From positions 1 to 17,326 of the forward strand of contig JAQVZN010000004.1 of the NCBI GenBank assembly GCA_028708155.1: a DNA stretch of 17,326 nt, written 5' to 3'. This document shows positions 6,804-12,996 of this stretch, one piece after another; the first letter of the stretch is position 1; the number at the start of each line of letters is the position of its first letter. Source of the DNA: Minisyncoccota bacterium (GTDB taxonomy: Bacteria; Patescibacteriota; Minisyncoccia; Minisyncoccales; Minisyncoccaceae). Below the pieces are notes generated by a model that saw only the letters and a list, made by a program, of their open reading frames with translations, made no database searches and was not told the origin of the DNA. Made by a program: the position numbers and the translations under genes.

Positions 6804-7394
6804 TTATCCTCTAATTTCTATTAATGTGCCTCTTCTTCCTGGAATAGCTCCTTTAATAGCTAAGATATTTCTATCTTTATCTACTGTTCTTATTTCTAAA
6901 TTCTTTAAAGTAACTCTTTTTGAACCTGTTCTTCCAGGCATCTTTCTTCCTTTTACAACTCTTGATGGAATACTGTATCCAACAGAACCAATTGTTCTGT
7001 GTTCATGCTTTACTCCATGAGTAGCACTCTTTCCGTGGAAACCCCATCTCTTAACTCCTCCTTGGAATCCTTTTCCTTTTGAAATACTAGATACTTTCAC
7101 AAGATCGCCCTCTTCAAAAATAGTAACGTCTATATCGTCTCCAATGTTCTTAGTTTTTTCTTCTCCTCTAAATTCTTTCAAATATCTGTAAGGTTTTGTT
7201 TTAATTGATTTTGTAATCTTTTTCTCTTTCAATTCTTCAAAACCAATTTGTACTGCCTCGTAACCATTCTTTTCTACCGTTTTAAGATCTAATATCTTAC
7301 ATGGACCAGCCAAAACTAAAGTCACTGGAATTACTTTTCCTTCTGCATCAAACATCTGTGTCATTTCAATTTTTTTCGCTAATATATATTTCAT
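6804..7394 (-). CDS. rplC: 50S ribosomal protein L3
   Basis: L3 initiates large-subunit assembly and reaches towards the peptidyl transferase centre. The 196-aa reading starts MKYILAKKIEMTQMF; an in-frame TTG four codons upstream is less likely. The core contains SKGKGFQGGVKRWGFHG and the central extension EHRTIGSVG then KGRKMPGRTGSKRVT. At the position where E. coli L3 has the methylated Gln150 (GSIGQ) this protein has Tyr140 (GSVGY), and the loop is one residue shorter. It is preceded by the largest gap in the S10-spc run, which holds a hairpin with a T-run. Confidence 0.96.
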   Translation of the reverse strand: MKYILAKKIEMTQMFDAEGKVIPVTLVLAGPCKILDLKTVEKNGYEAVQIGFEELKEKKITKSIKTKPYRYLKEFRGEEKTKNIGDDIDVTIFEEGDLVKVSSISKGKGFQGGVKRWGFHGKSATHGVKHEHRTIGSVGYSIPSRVVKGRKMPGRTGSKRVTLKNLEIRTVDKDRNILAIKGAIPGRRGTLIEIRG

Positions 7395-7407
7395 ATTTAT
7401 TTTCAAT

Positions 7408-7450
7408 AAAAAATCTGAACACTAGTCCAGGATTTTATTAGACCAGTTCA
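7408..7450 (-). terminator. Hairpin plus T6 between rpsJ and rplC (possible attenuator)
   Basis: On the minus strand TGAACTGGTC (7441-7450) can pair with GACTA-GT-GTTCA (7416-7427): ten base pairs with a two-base bulge and one G-T pair, loop of 13. Two bases later comes TTTTTT (7408-7413). This is the layout of an intrinsic terminator, 18 bases past the rpsJ stop. Only 13 bases separate the T-run from the rplC ATG, so no new promoter fits. Partial termination or attenuation inside the S10 operon is the natural reading (inference). The bulge makes it weaker than the other terminators here. Confidence 0.6.
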
Positions 7451-7467
7451 TCAATCAATTCTATACT

Positions 7468-7815
7468 TTATAATACACTTTTGATTTCAGTGTCAACACC
7501 AGCAGGTAGTGTTAATGTTTTTAATGCATCAACTACCTTTTGGTTCGGATTTAAAATGTCAATCAATCTTTTATGAATTCTCATTTCGTATTGTTCTCTT
7601 GCTGATTTATGAACAAAGGTTGATCTGTTTACCGTAAACTTACTAAGTTCAATTGGTAATGGTACAGGACCAGAAACCTGAGCCCCGCACCTTAATACCA
7701 TATCAACTATTTGTTCTGCACTTTTATCAATCACTTTGTGATCATATGCTCTCAATTTAATCCTTAACTTTGAAATTACTTCAGTCTTTTCAGTTGTTTT
7801 TTCTTTTACTGACAT
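7468..7815 (-). CDS. rpsJ: 30S ribosomal protein S10
   Basis: S10 acts in the small-subunit head and, as NusE, in transcription antitermination. The 115-aa protein has KLRIKLRAYDHKVIDKSAEQIV, the SGPVPLPIELSKFTVNRS loop and the EMRIHKRLIDI strand, all canonical. An N-terminal extension of about 12 residues (MSVKEKTTEKTE) precedes the core relative to E. coli (103 aa). It begins 13 bases after tuf in AT-rich sequence without a Shine-Dalgarno and is probably transcribed from the tuf promoter. The gap after it holds a terminator-like hairpin. Confidence 0.97.
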   Translation of the reverse strand: MSVKEKTTEKTEVISKLRIKLRAYDHKVIDKSAEQIVDMVLRCGAQVSGPVPLPIELSKFTVNRSTFVHKSAREQYEMRIHKRLIDILNPNQKVVDALKTLTLPAGVDTEIKSVL

Positions 7816-7828
7816 TTTATAAAAGTGT

Positions 7829-9022
7829 TTATTTAATAATCTTTGTAATTATTCCTGCACCAACAGTCTTTCCTCCTTCTCTTATCGCAAATCCTTGTTT
7901 TTCTTCTAAAGCTACTGGTACGATTAAGTTAACATTAAAAGTTACAGTGTCTCCTGGCATAACCATTTCTACACCTTCTTGTAATGTAACGTCTCCTGTA
8001 ACATCTGCTGTTCTAATAAAGAACTGTGGTTTATATCCTTTAAAGAAAGGAGTATGTCTTCCACCTTCGTCTTTTGTCAAAACATAGATTTGTGCTTCAA
8101 ATTCTGTATGAGGAGTGATTGATCCTGGTTTAGCAATAACTTGCCCTCTTTCAATATCTTCTTTCTTTAAACCTCTTAATAAAACACCAACGTTATCTCC
8201 TGCTGTTCCTTCGTCTAAGAATTTTCTGAACATCTCTATAGATACTACTGTTGATTTTTGAGTTGGTCTAATTCCAACAACTTCAATCTCTTCGTTTGGA
8301 TGAACAGCACCTCTTTCAATTCTACCTGTTGCTACTGTTCCTCTTCCTTCAATAGTGAAAACATCTTCAATTGCCATCAAAAATGGTTTTTCTGTATCTC
8401 TTACTGGTTCTGGAACATATTCATCAACTGTAGCCATTAACTCTAAAACTTTCTTTACATTTTCATCATCAACAGAGCTTGCTTCAAGAGCTTTTAAGGC
8501 TGAACCTCTAATAATTGGAGTTGTATCTCCTGGGAACTTATATTTCTTTAAAAGTTCTCTAATTTCATCTTCTACTAAATCAAGCATTTCTGGGTCGTCC
8601 ACCATATCACATTTGTTTAAGAAAACAACGATTGATGGTAATCCTACTTGCTTAGCTAAAAGAATGTGCTCTCTTGTTTGAGGCATAGGACCATCTGGAG
8701 CAGAAACTACTAAAATAGCACCGTCCATCTGAGCGGCACCTGTAATCATATTTTTAATATAGTCAGCATGTCCTGGACAATCAATATGAGCATAATGTCT
8801 CTTTTCTGTTTGATATTCTAAGTGAGAAATGTTAATAGTAACACCTCTTTGCTTTTCTTCTGGAGCTGAGTCGATTTGATCAACTCCTCTGTCATCAGCT
8901 ACTTGTCCAGCTAAATTCAATGAGTGCAAAATAGCGGCGCTCAATGTAGTTTTACCGTGGTCAACGTGACCAATAGTACCGATGTTTAAATGTGGTTTTG
9001 TTCTTTCAAATTTTTCTGCCAT
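7829..9022 (-). CDS. tuf: Elongation factor Tu
   Basis: EF-Tu delivers aminoacyl-tRNA to the ribosomal A site as a GTP complex. All GTPase motifs are visible in the 397-aa protein: P-loop GHVDHGKT (18-25), switch region RGVTINISHLEY, DCPGH (81-85, with the catalytic His85) and NKCD (136-139). Domain 2 (GRGTVATGRIERG) and domain 3 (ending TVGAGIITKI) are complete. Length is standard. It has its own promoter and an 82-base leader with a small hairpin but no Shine-Dalgarno. It is the first gene of the transcript that continues into rpsJ and the S10-spc run. Confidence 0.98.
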   Translation of the reverse strand: MAEKFERTKPHLNIGTIGHVDHGKTTLSAAILHSLNLAGQVADDRGVDQIDSAPEEKQRGVTINISHLEYQTEKRHYAHIDCPGHADYIKNMITGAAQMDGAILVVSAPDGPMPQTREHILLAKQVGLPSIVVFLNKCDMVDDPEMLDLVEDEIRELLKKYKFPGDTTPIIRGSALKALEASSVDDENVKKVLELMATVDEYVPEPVRDTEKPFLMAIEDVFTIEGRGTVATGRIERGAVHPNEEIEVVGIRPTQKSTVVSIEMFRKFLDEGTAGDNVGVLLRGLKKEDIERGQVIAKPGSITPHTEFEAQIYVLTKDEGGRHTPFFKGYKPQFFIRTADVTGDVTLQEGVEMVMPGDTVTFNVNLIVPVALEEKQGFAIREGGKTVGAGIITKIIK

Positions 9023-9047
9023 AATTTTATATTTAATATTTAATACT

Positions 9048-9062
9048 GATTGCTAGGCAATC
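9048..9062 (-). repeat. Small perfect hairpin in the tuf leader
   Basis: On the minus strand GATTGC-CTA-GCAATC forms a perfect 6-bp stem with a three-base loop, 25 bases before the tuf ATG. There is no T-run after it, so it is not an intrinsic terminator. It stands out because the rest of the leader is nearly all A and T. A 7-bp inverted repeat ATTAATA / TATTAAT (9066-9072 and 9088-9094) lies further upstream in the same leader. A role in mRNA stability or start-site exposure is possible but not shown. Confidence 0.5.
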
Positions 9063-9111
9063 TATATTAATAGTTAATAATGAATAATATTAATTTAATA
9101 TAACAATAATT

Positions 9112-9139
9112 ATTTTACCTATTTTTGGCTAAAAGTCAA
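9112..9139 (-). promoter_or_regulatory. Promoter for tuf and the S10-spc run
   Basis: On the minus strand TTGACT (9134-9139) and TAAAAT (9112-9117) are separated by 16 bases. Each matches the sigma-70 consensus at five of six positions. Transcription would begin near 9105, giving a leader of about 82 bases before tuf. The elements lie 8 bases after the stop of the preceding 56-aa gene. No terminator was seen before it, so read-through from fusA is also possible. Confidence 0.75.
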
Positions 9140-9146
9140 TAGCTGA

Positions 9147-9317
9147 TTAAAATGGTAAATCTTCTAACTTTAAACCTTCGTTTTTATCTTCGTCGTCTTC
9201 TTCTAAGACTACTTCATCCTTAGTAGTATATCTTGAAACAATATATGTTTTATTATCTTCAAGGATAACCACCTTTCCATCTCTGTCTACTATTTTTTTA
9301 ATATCTTTAAAATCCAT
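9147..9317 (-). CDS. Unrecognised 56-aa acidic protein between fusA and tuf
   Basis: The start is ATG at 9317, one base after the fusA TAA (TAATATG, 9315-9321); a longer in-frame reading would run into fusA. The first 30 residues (MDFKDIKKIVDRDGKVVILE, then DNKTYIVSRY) look like a helix followed by two strands meeting at a turn, loosely like the N-terminus of Phd/YefM-type antitoxins (weak resemblance by eye). Residues 39-48 are highly acidic, and the protein ends LKLEDLPF. No membrane segment, signal or Cys pair is present. Coupling to fusA suggests co-expression with EF-G. No toxin-like partner lies beside it: the next gene is tuf. Function unknown. Confidence 0.75.
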   Translation of the reverse strand: MDFKDIKKIVDRDGKVVILEDNKTYIVSRYTTKDEVVLEEDDEDKNEGLKLEDLPF

Positions 9318-9318
9318 A

Positions 9319-11430
9319 TTATCTTCTTTTTCCTTCAATAATTTCTTGCGAAATATTGCCAGGAACTTTTTCATAATTACTGAATTCCATTGTAAAGGTT
9401 CCTCTTCCTTCGGTTAAAGAACGAAGACCTGTTGCGTATCCAAATGTTTCTGATAATGGAACTTTTGCGTAAATTACTTTTAATCCAAATCTGTCTTCTG
9501 TTTGATCTATTTGACCTCTTCTTGATGATAAATCTCCAATAACATCTCCAAGGAAACTATCTGGGATTACCACCTCCATCTTCATTATTGGCTCTAAAAT
9601 ATGTGGATTTGCTTTTTTAGCTGCTTCAATTAAAGCTTGAGCTCCTGCGATCTTGAAGGCAATTTCAGAAGAATCAACTTCATGGAAAGATCCATCATAT
9701 AAGGTTGCTTTAACATCAATTAAATTGTATCCAGCAACAACTCCTTTCTCTAAAGCCTCCTTTATACCTTTCTGAACAGCAGGAATATATTCTCTTGGAA
9801 CTACTCCTCCTTTAATTTCATCAACAAATTCAAATCCTTTTCCTCTCTCTAATGGCTCAATTCTAATTTTAACGTGTCCGTATTGTCCTCTACCTCCTGA
9901 TTGTTTAACATACTTATATTCTGCTTCAGAATTGCTCTCAATAGCTTCTCTATAAGCAACTTGAGGTCTTCCAACGTTAGCTTCAACTCCAAATTCTCTT
10001 CTCATTCTATCAACAAGAATATCCAAATGTAATTCACCCATTCCAGCAATAATAGTCTCTCCTGAATCTTCATCAGTTTTTACTCTAAAGGTTGGATCTT
10101 CTTCTTGAAGTTTCTTTAATGAAGCTCCCATTTTTTCTTGATCTCCTTTTGTCTTTGGTTCAATCTTAATATGAATAACTGGTTCAGGGAAAGTAATCTT
10201 CTCTAAAATAATAGGGTGATCTTCATCACATAATGTATCTCCTGTTGTGGTCTTTTTAAGAGCAACGGTAGCACAAATATCTCCAGCAAAAACTTCTTCC
10301 ACTTCTTCTCTTTGGTTAGCGTGCATTCTTAAAATTCTTCCTAATCTTTCTTTTTCTCTTGTTACTGGATTTAAAAGATAACCTCCTTTTTTAAAGGTTC
10401 CTGAATAAACTCTTAAATAAGTTAATGTTCCTACAAAAGGATCTGTAGCGATTTTAAAAGCTAAAGCCGCAAAAGGTTCTTCATCAGTAGAATGTCTTAC
10501 TAATATTTTAGTTTCATCTTTAGGATCAATACCTTCAACTGGTGGAACTTCTACTGGAGATGGTAAGTAAGATACTACTGCATCTAGAAGTAATTGTACT
10601 CCTTTGTTTTTAAGAGCAGTTCCGCAAAGTACTGGAACAAGCTTATAATCAATAGTTGACTTTCTTAAAGCCTTTTTAATTTCATCCACTCCTAATTCCT
10701 CTCCTTCTAAATATTTTTCCATAAGTCCCTCATCTTCTGCAGCTACCTTTTCAAGCATCTTTCCTCTCCATTCTTCAGCTTTTGGTCTAAATTCTTCTGG
10801 AATATCAATTATTTTTACATCGTTACCACCTTCTCCTTCAAATTTATAAGCCTTCATTTCAATTAAATCAATTACTCCATCCATTTGAGCCTCTTCTCCA
10901 AGTGGAAATTCTATTGCTACGGCATTTTTAGTTAATTTTTCATGAATAGTTTTTACTGCATATTCAAATGAAGCTCCAACTCTATCTAATTTGTTTATAA
11001 AACAAATTCTAGGAACATGATATTTATCTGCCTGTCTCCAAACAGTTTCAGACTGAGCTTCTACTCCAGAAACTCCATCAAAAACAACAACCGCTCCATC
11101 AAGAACTCTTAAAGATCTTTGTACTTCTGCGGTAAAATCAATATGTCCAGGAGTATCGATTAAGTTAATTCTATGTTCATTTGTTTTGTCACCTGTTAAA
11201 TATCCTTTTGGAGTCCAAAAACAAGTTGTTGCTGCAGAACAAATAGTAATTCCTCTTTCTCTTTCTTGCTCCATCCAATCCATTTGAGATTCTCCTGTGT
11301 GAGTTTCTCCGAGCTTATGAGAAATTCCTGTGTAGTACAAAATACGCTCAGACACAGTAGTTTTTCCAGCATCAATATGAGCGATGATTCCGATATTTCT
11401 ATATTTTTCTATTGGATATTTTCTAGGCAT
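9319..11430 (-). CDS. fusA: Elongation factor G
   Basis: EF-G drives GTP-dependent translocation and, with RRF, ribosome recycling. The 703-aa protein has P-loop AHIDAGKT (17-24), RERGITI (57-63), DTPGH (92-96) and NKLD (146-149). Domain II, domain III with GMGELHLDI, domain IV with SGGRGQYGHV and a domain V ending near GYATGLRSLTEGRGTFTM follow. Length is the family norm, and there is no sign of the paralogue EF-G2 type. It starts directly after the rpsG-fusA hairpin, with no Shine-Dalgarno. Its TAA is coupled by one base to the 56-aa gene. Confidence 0.98.
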   Translation of the reverse strand: MPRKYPIEKYRNIGIIAHIDAGKTTVSERILYYTGISHKLGETHTGESQMDWMEQERERGITICSAATTCFWTPKGYLTGDKTNEHRINLIDTPGHIDFTAEVQRSLRVLDGAVVVFDGVSGVEAQSETVWRQADKYHVPRICFINKLDRVGASFEYAVKTIHEKLTKNAVAIEFPLGEEAQMDGVIDLIEMKAYKFEGEGGNDVKIIDIPEEFRPKAEEWRGKMLEKVAAEDEGLMEKYLEGEELGVDEIKKALRKSTIDYKLVPVLCGTALKNKGVQLLLDAVVSYLPSPVEVPPVEGIDPKDETKILVRHSTDEEPFAALAFKIATDPFVGTLTYLRVYSGTFKKGGYLLNPVTREKERLGRILRMHANQREEVEEVFAGDICATVALKKTTTGDTLCDEDHPIILEKITFPEPVIHIKIEPKTKGDQEKMGASLKKLQEEDPTFRVKTDEDSGETIIAGMGELHLDILVDRMRREFGVEANVGRPQVAYREAIESNSEAEYKYVKQSGGRGQYGHVKIRIEPLERGKGFEFVDEIKGGVVPREYIPAVQKGIKEALEKGVVAGYNLIDVKATLYDGSFHEVDSSEIAFKIAGAQALIEAAKKANPHILEPIMKMEVVIPDSFLGDVIGDLSSRRGQIDQTEDRFGLKVIYAKVPLSETFGYATGLRSLTEGRGTFTMEFSNYEKVPGNISQEIIEGKRR

Positions 11431-11449
11431 ATATTAAAATTTATTTTCT

Positions 11450-11488
11450 AAAAAAAGAAACTGTCTTGGTTAAATTAACAGTTTCTCT
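11450..11488 (-). terminator. Strong hairpin plus T7 between rpsG and fusA (possible attenuator)
   Basis: On the minus strand GAAACTGT (11478-11485) pairs perfectly with ACAGTTTC (11457-11464), with further A-T and G-T pairs outside, loop of 13, followed at once by TTTTTTT (11450-11456). It begins about 15 bases after the rpsG stop. The T-run ends 20 bases before the fusA ATG, and I see no promoter in that space. It therefore probably works as a partial terminator that lowers fusA relative to rpsL-rpsG, or fusA has a promoter hidden inside rpsG. Confidence 0.75.
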
Positions 11489-11502
11489 TAACTTATTATT
11501 TG

Positions 11503-11967
11503 TTACCAAGCAAAGTGTGCAAATGCTCTGTTAGCTTCAGCCATTCTGTGTGTATCTTCTTTCTTCTTAACTGAATTACCTCTATTTTCAGAAGCCTCTA
11601 TCAATTCATCTCCTAATTTTTGAGACATTGGCTTTCCTTTTTTTGATCTTGAAGTTTTAATAATCCACTTCATTGCTAAACTTAATTTTCTGTCTCCTTT
11701 AACTTCAACTGGTACTTGGTATGTTGCTCCACCGACTCTTCTTGGTTTAATCTCCAAAAGAGGTGAAACATTTTCAATCGCTTTCAAGAATACATCTAAA
11801 GCGTCTTGCTTGGTTTGTTTTTCAATATACTCAAATGAGTTATAAATAATTCTCAACGCTGTTTTTTTCTTTCCATTCCACATTAATTGATTAGCAAACT
11901 TAGCTACGATAAAGTTATCGTATTTCATATCTGGTTCTACTATTTTTTTCTCAAATTTTTTTGCCAT
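11503..11967 (-). CDS. rpsG: 30S ribosomal protein S7
   Basis: S7 nucleates folding of the 16S 3' domain and contacts E-site tRNA; in E. coli it represses the str operon. The 154-aa product shows the signature KPRRVGGATYQVPVEV (74-89), LAMKWII, and the tail HRMAEANRAFAHFAW. Length is the family norm. It starts 15 bases after the rpsL stop with no Shine-Dalgarno. The short rpsL-rpsG gap leaves little room for an E. coli-like S7 binding site. Confidence 0.97.
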   Translation of the reverse strand: MAKKFEKKIVEPDMKYDNFIVAKFANQLMWNGKKKTALRIIYNSFEYIEKQTKQDALDVFLKAIENVSPLLEIKPRRVGGATYQVPVEVKGDRKLSLAMKWIIKTSRSKKGKPMSQKLGDELIEASENRGNSVKKKEDTHRMAEANRAFAHFAW

Positions 11968-11982
11968 AATTTTTTATTGTGA

Positions 11983-12393
11983 TTATTTCTGAGGCTTCTT
12001 AGCACCATATTTACTTCTCTTTTTCTTTCTCTCAACTGAAGAGCAATCTAAAACTCCTCTTACAATATGATATCTTACTCCTGGTAAATCTTTTACTCTG
12101 CCACCTCTAAGCATTACGATTGAATGCTCTTGAAGAGTGTGTCCTTCTCCAGGAATATATGCAGTAACTTCCATTCCGTTTGATAACTTAACTCTCGCTA
12201 CTTTTCTCAAAGCAGAGTTAGGCTTCTTTGGTGTTGTTGTAAAAACCTTAATACAAACTCCTTTTTTAAAAGGTGAAAAGTATTCAGTTGATCTGTTTTT
12301 AACTGGATTAAAACCAACCCTCATCGCTGGAGTGCCTGTCTTTCTTTTAATAATCTTTCTTCCTTTTTTAATTAATTGATTAATTGTTGACAT
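11983..12393 (-). CDS. rpsL: 30S ribosomal protein S12 with an N-terminal insertion
   Basis: S12 monitors codon-anticodon pairing and is the classical streptomycin-resistance target. TTTPKKPNS (52-60) and GGRVKDLPGVRYH (97-109) are intact, with the sensitive-type lysines and the Asp102 that RimO methylthiolates in other bacteria. At 136 aa it is longer than E. coli S12 (124): 13 extra residues lie between PAM (22-24) and PFKKGVC (41-47). It is one of the few genes here with a good Shine-Dalgarno, AAGGAAG five bases before the ATG. It opens the str operon behind its own promoter. Confidence 0.97.
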   Translation of the reverse strand: MSTINQLIKKGRKIIKRKTGTPAMRVGFNPVKNRSTEYFSPFKKGVCIKVFTTTPKKPNSALRKVARVKLSNGMEVTAYIPGEGHTLQEHSIVMLRGGRVKDLPGVRYHIVRGVLDCSSVERKKKRSKYGAKKPQK

Positions 12394-12420
12394 AAAATCT
12401 TCCTTACAATAAAAATAATC

Positions 12421-12433
12421 AGCAATATTTGCT
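12421..12433 (-). repeat. Small inverted repeat in the rpsL leader
   Basis: AGCAA-ATA-TTGCT is a perfect 5-bp inverted repeat with a three-base loop, just downstream of the predicted start of transcription and 27 bases before the rpsL ATG. It is short and AT-rich and has no T-run, so it may be chance. It resembles in placement the small hairpin in the tuf leader. Confidence 0.3.
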
Positions 12434-12442
12434 TATAGACAT

Positions 12443-12471
12443 AAATTAACAGAACTATAATAAATTGTCAA
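12443..12471 (-). promoter_or_regulatory. Promoter for rpsL and the str operon
   Basis: On the minus strand a perfect TTGACA (12466-12471) is followed after 17 bases by TAATTT (12443-12448). The -10 is weak by itself (three of six), but a TG one base upstream makes it an extended -10 (TGTTAATTT). Transcription would start near 12436, leaving a leader of about 43 bases that ends in the AAGGAAG ribosome site of rpsL. It lies just past the terminator of the 102-aa gene. Confidence 0.7.
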
Positions 12472-12498
12472 GCAAAATAAAATCAACATTTTTCCATA

Positions 12499-12527
12499 AA
12501 AAAAGAGCTAGACTAAACCGACTCTTA
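12499..12527 (-). terminator. Terminator of the 102-aa gene
   Basis: On the minus strand AAGAGT pairs with GCTCTT (12504-12527 overall, one T-G pair, then a mismatch and two inner pairs) and is followed by a run of seven T. The stop codon of the 102-aa gene overlaps the start of the stem. It isolates the 102-aa gene from the str operon promoter just downstream. Confidence 0.65.
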
Positions 12528-12833
12528 TTTTTCTTCTAAAAACATAATGTCTTTTAAAAAAAACGACGTTCCTACCCCAGAAACAACCTCTACATTTGCT
12601 CTAACATCAATCAAACTGAAAGTATCTTTAAAGTTTGAAAAAACAACTTCTTTTATAGGAAAAGGTGTTTTTTCCACATCTTTTTCAGGAACTCCTGTCG
12701 TATCTAAACAACAAAATCCTTTACCTTTAGTTGAAATAATTGCTGAGTATAGACTAAAATAATGCTCTGGAGAATCTTTCAACACAATCAAAAAATTTTT
12801 CTTTAATCGCGTTTCAATGTACCACTTTTGCAT
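12525..12833 (-). CDS. Unrecognised 102-aa protein, separate transcription unit
   Basis: I do not recognise this protein. It has a predicted promoter (TTGACA-16-TATCAT), a Shine-Dalgarno (AGAGG, eight bases before ATG) and a terminator at its stop, so it is very probably real although no family motif stands out. No signal peptide or membrane segment is seen. The start MQKWYIETRLKKNFLIVLKD looks like a strand, a basic turn and a second strand. Alternating hydrophobic residues and GKGFCCLD (37-44, adjacent Cys41-Cys42), then VEVVSGVGTSFF (81-92), suggest a small beta-rich soluble fold. It lies between tRNA-Glu and rpsL. A function cannot be assigned from sequence. Confidence 0.8.
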   Translation of the reverse strand: MQKWYIETRLKKNFLIVLKDSPEHYFSLYSAIISTKGKGFCCLDTTGVPEKDVEKTPFPIKEVVFSNFKDTFSLIDVRANVEVVSGVGTSFFLKDIMFLEEK

Positions 12834-12860
12834 TTTGAATGCCTCTTTTACTAGTTAAGA

Positions 12861-12888
12861 ATGATAGCTCTAATTTTTTAATTGTCAA
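12861..12888 (-). promoter_or_regulatory. Promoter for the 102-aa gene
   Basis: On the minus strand TTGACA (12883-12888, perfect) and TATCAT (12861-12866, five of six) are 16 bases apart. Transcription would begin near 12854, about 21 bases before the ATG, with AGAGG in between. The -35 lies 6 bases past the tRNA 3' end. Confidence 0.75.
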
Positions 12889-12894
12889 GATAAT

Positions 12895-12970
12895 TGGCGA
12901 CCTCAACCGGATTTGAACCGGTGTTACCAGGATGAGAACCTGGCGTCCTAAGCCACTAGACGATGAGGCC
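12895..12970 (-). tRNA. tRNA-Glu, anticodon CTC
   Basis: A complete 76-base cloverleaf including an encoded CCA. The acceptor stem GGCCTCA pairs with TGAGGTC (one G-T). The D-arm is GTCT/GGAC with a GG in its loop. The anticodon stem CCAGG/CCTGG encloses TTCTCAT, and the T-arm is ACCGG-TTCAAAT-CCGGT. The anticodon CTC (12934-12936) reads GAG, so this is the minor glutamate tRNA; a UUC-anticodon gene must exist elsewhere. It lies 26 bases after the ftsI stop. No dedicated promoter was clear, so it may be cut from the dcw transcript. Confidence 0.97.
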
Positions 12971-12996
12971 ATGCTCTTTCAATAGCATATTTTTTT

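Noticed and set aside
6799..6806. AAGGAG just before rplD as a Shine-Dalgarno
   Set aside because: It is one base from the ATG, too close to position the start codon, and is mostly the end of rplC.
7395..7406. TTG start giving L3 four more residues
   Set aside because: The ATG at 7394 gives the canonical MKYILAKK start.
9147..9317. The 56-aa protein as a toxin-antitoxin pair
   Set aside because: Similarity to Phd/YefM is slight and no toxin gene is adjacent; both neighbours are essential elongation factors.
12547..12762. Plus-strand 71-aa reading opposite the 102-aa gene
   Set aside because: It has no promoter or ribosome site, and the minus-strand gene has a complete set of signals.
12971..12996. 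TGCT ... AGCA repeat between ftsI and tRNA-Glu as a terminator
   Set aside because: Only four base pairs with an eight-base loop and no T-run after it on the minus strand.
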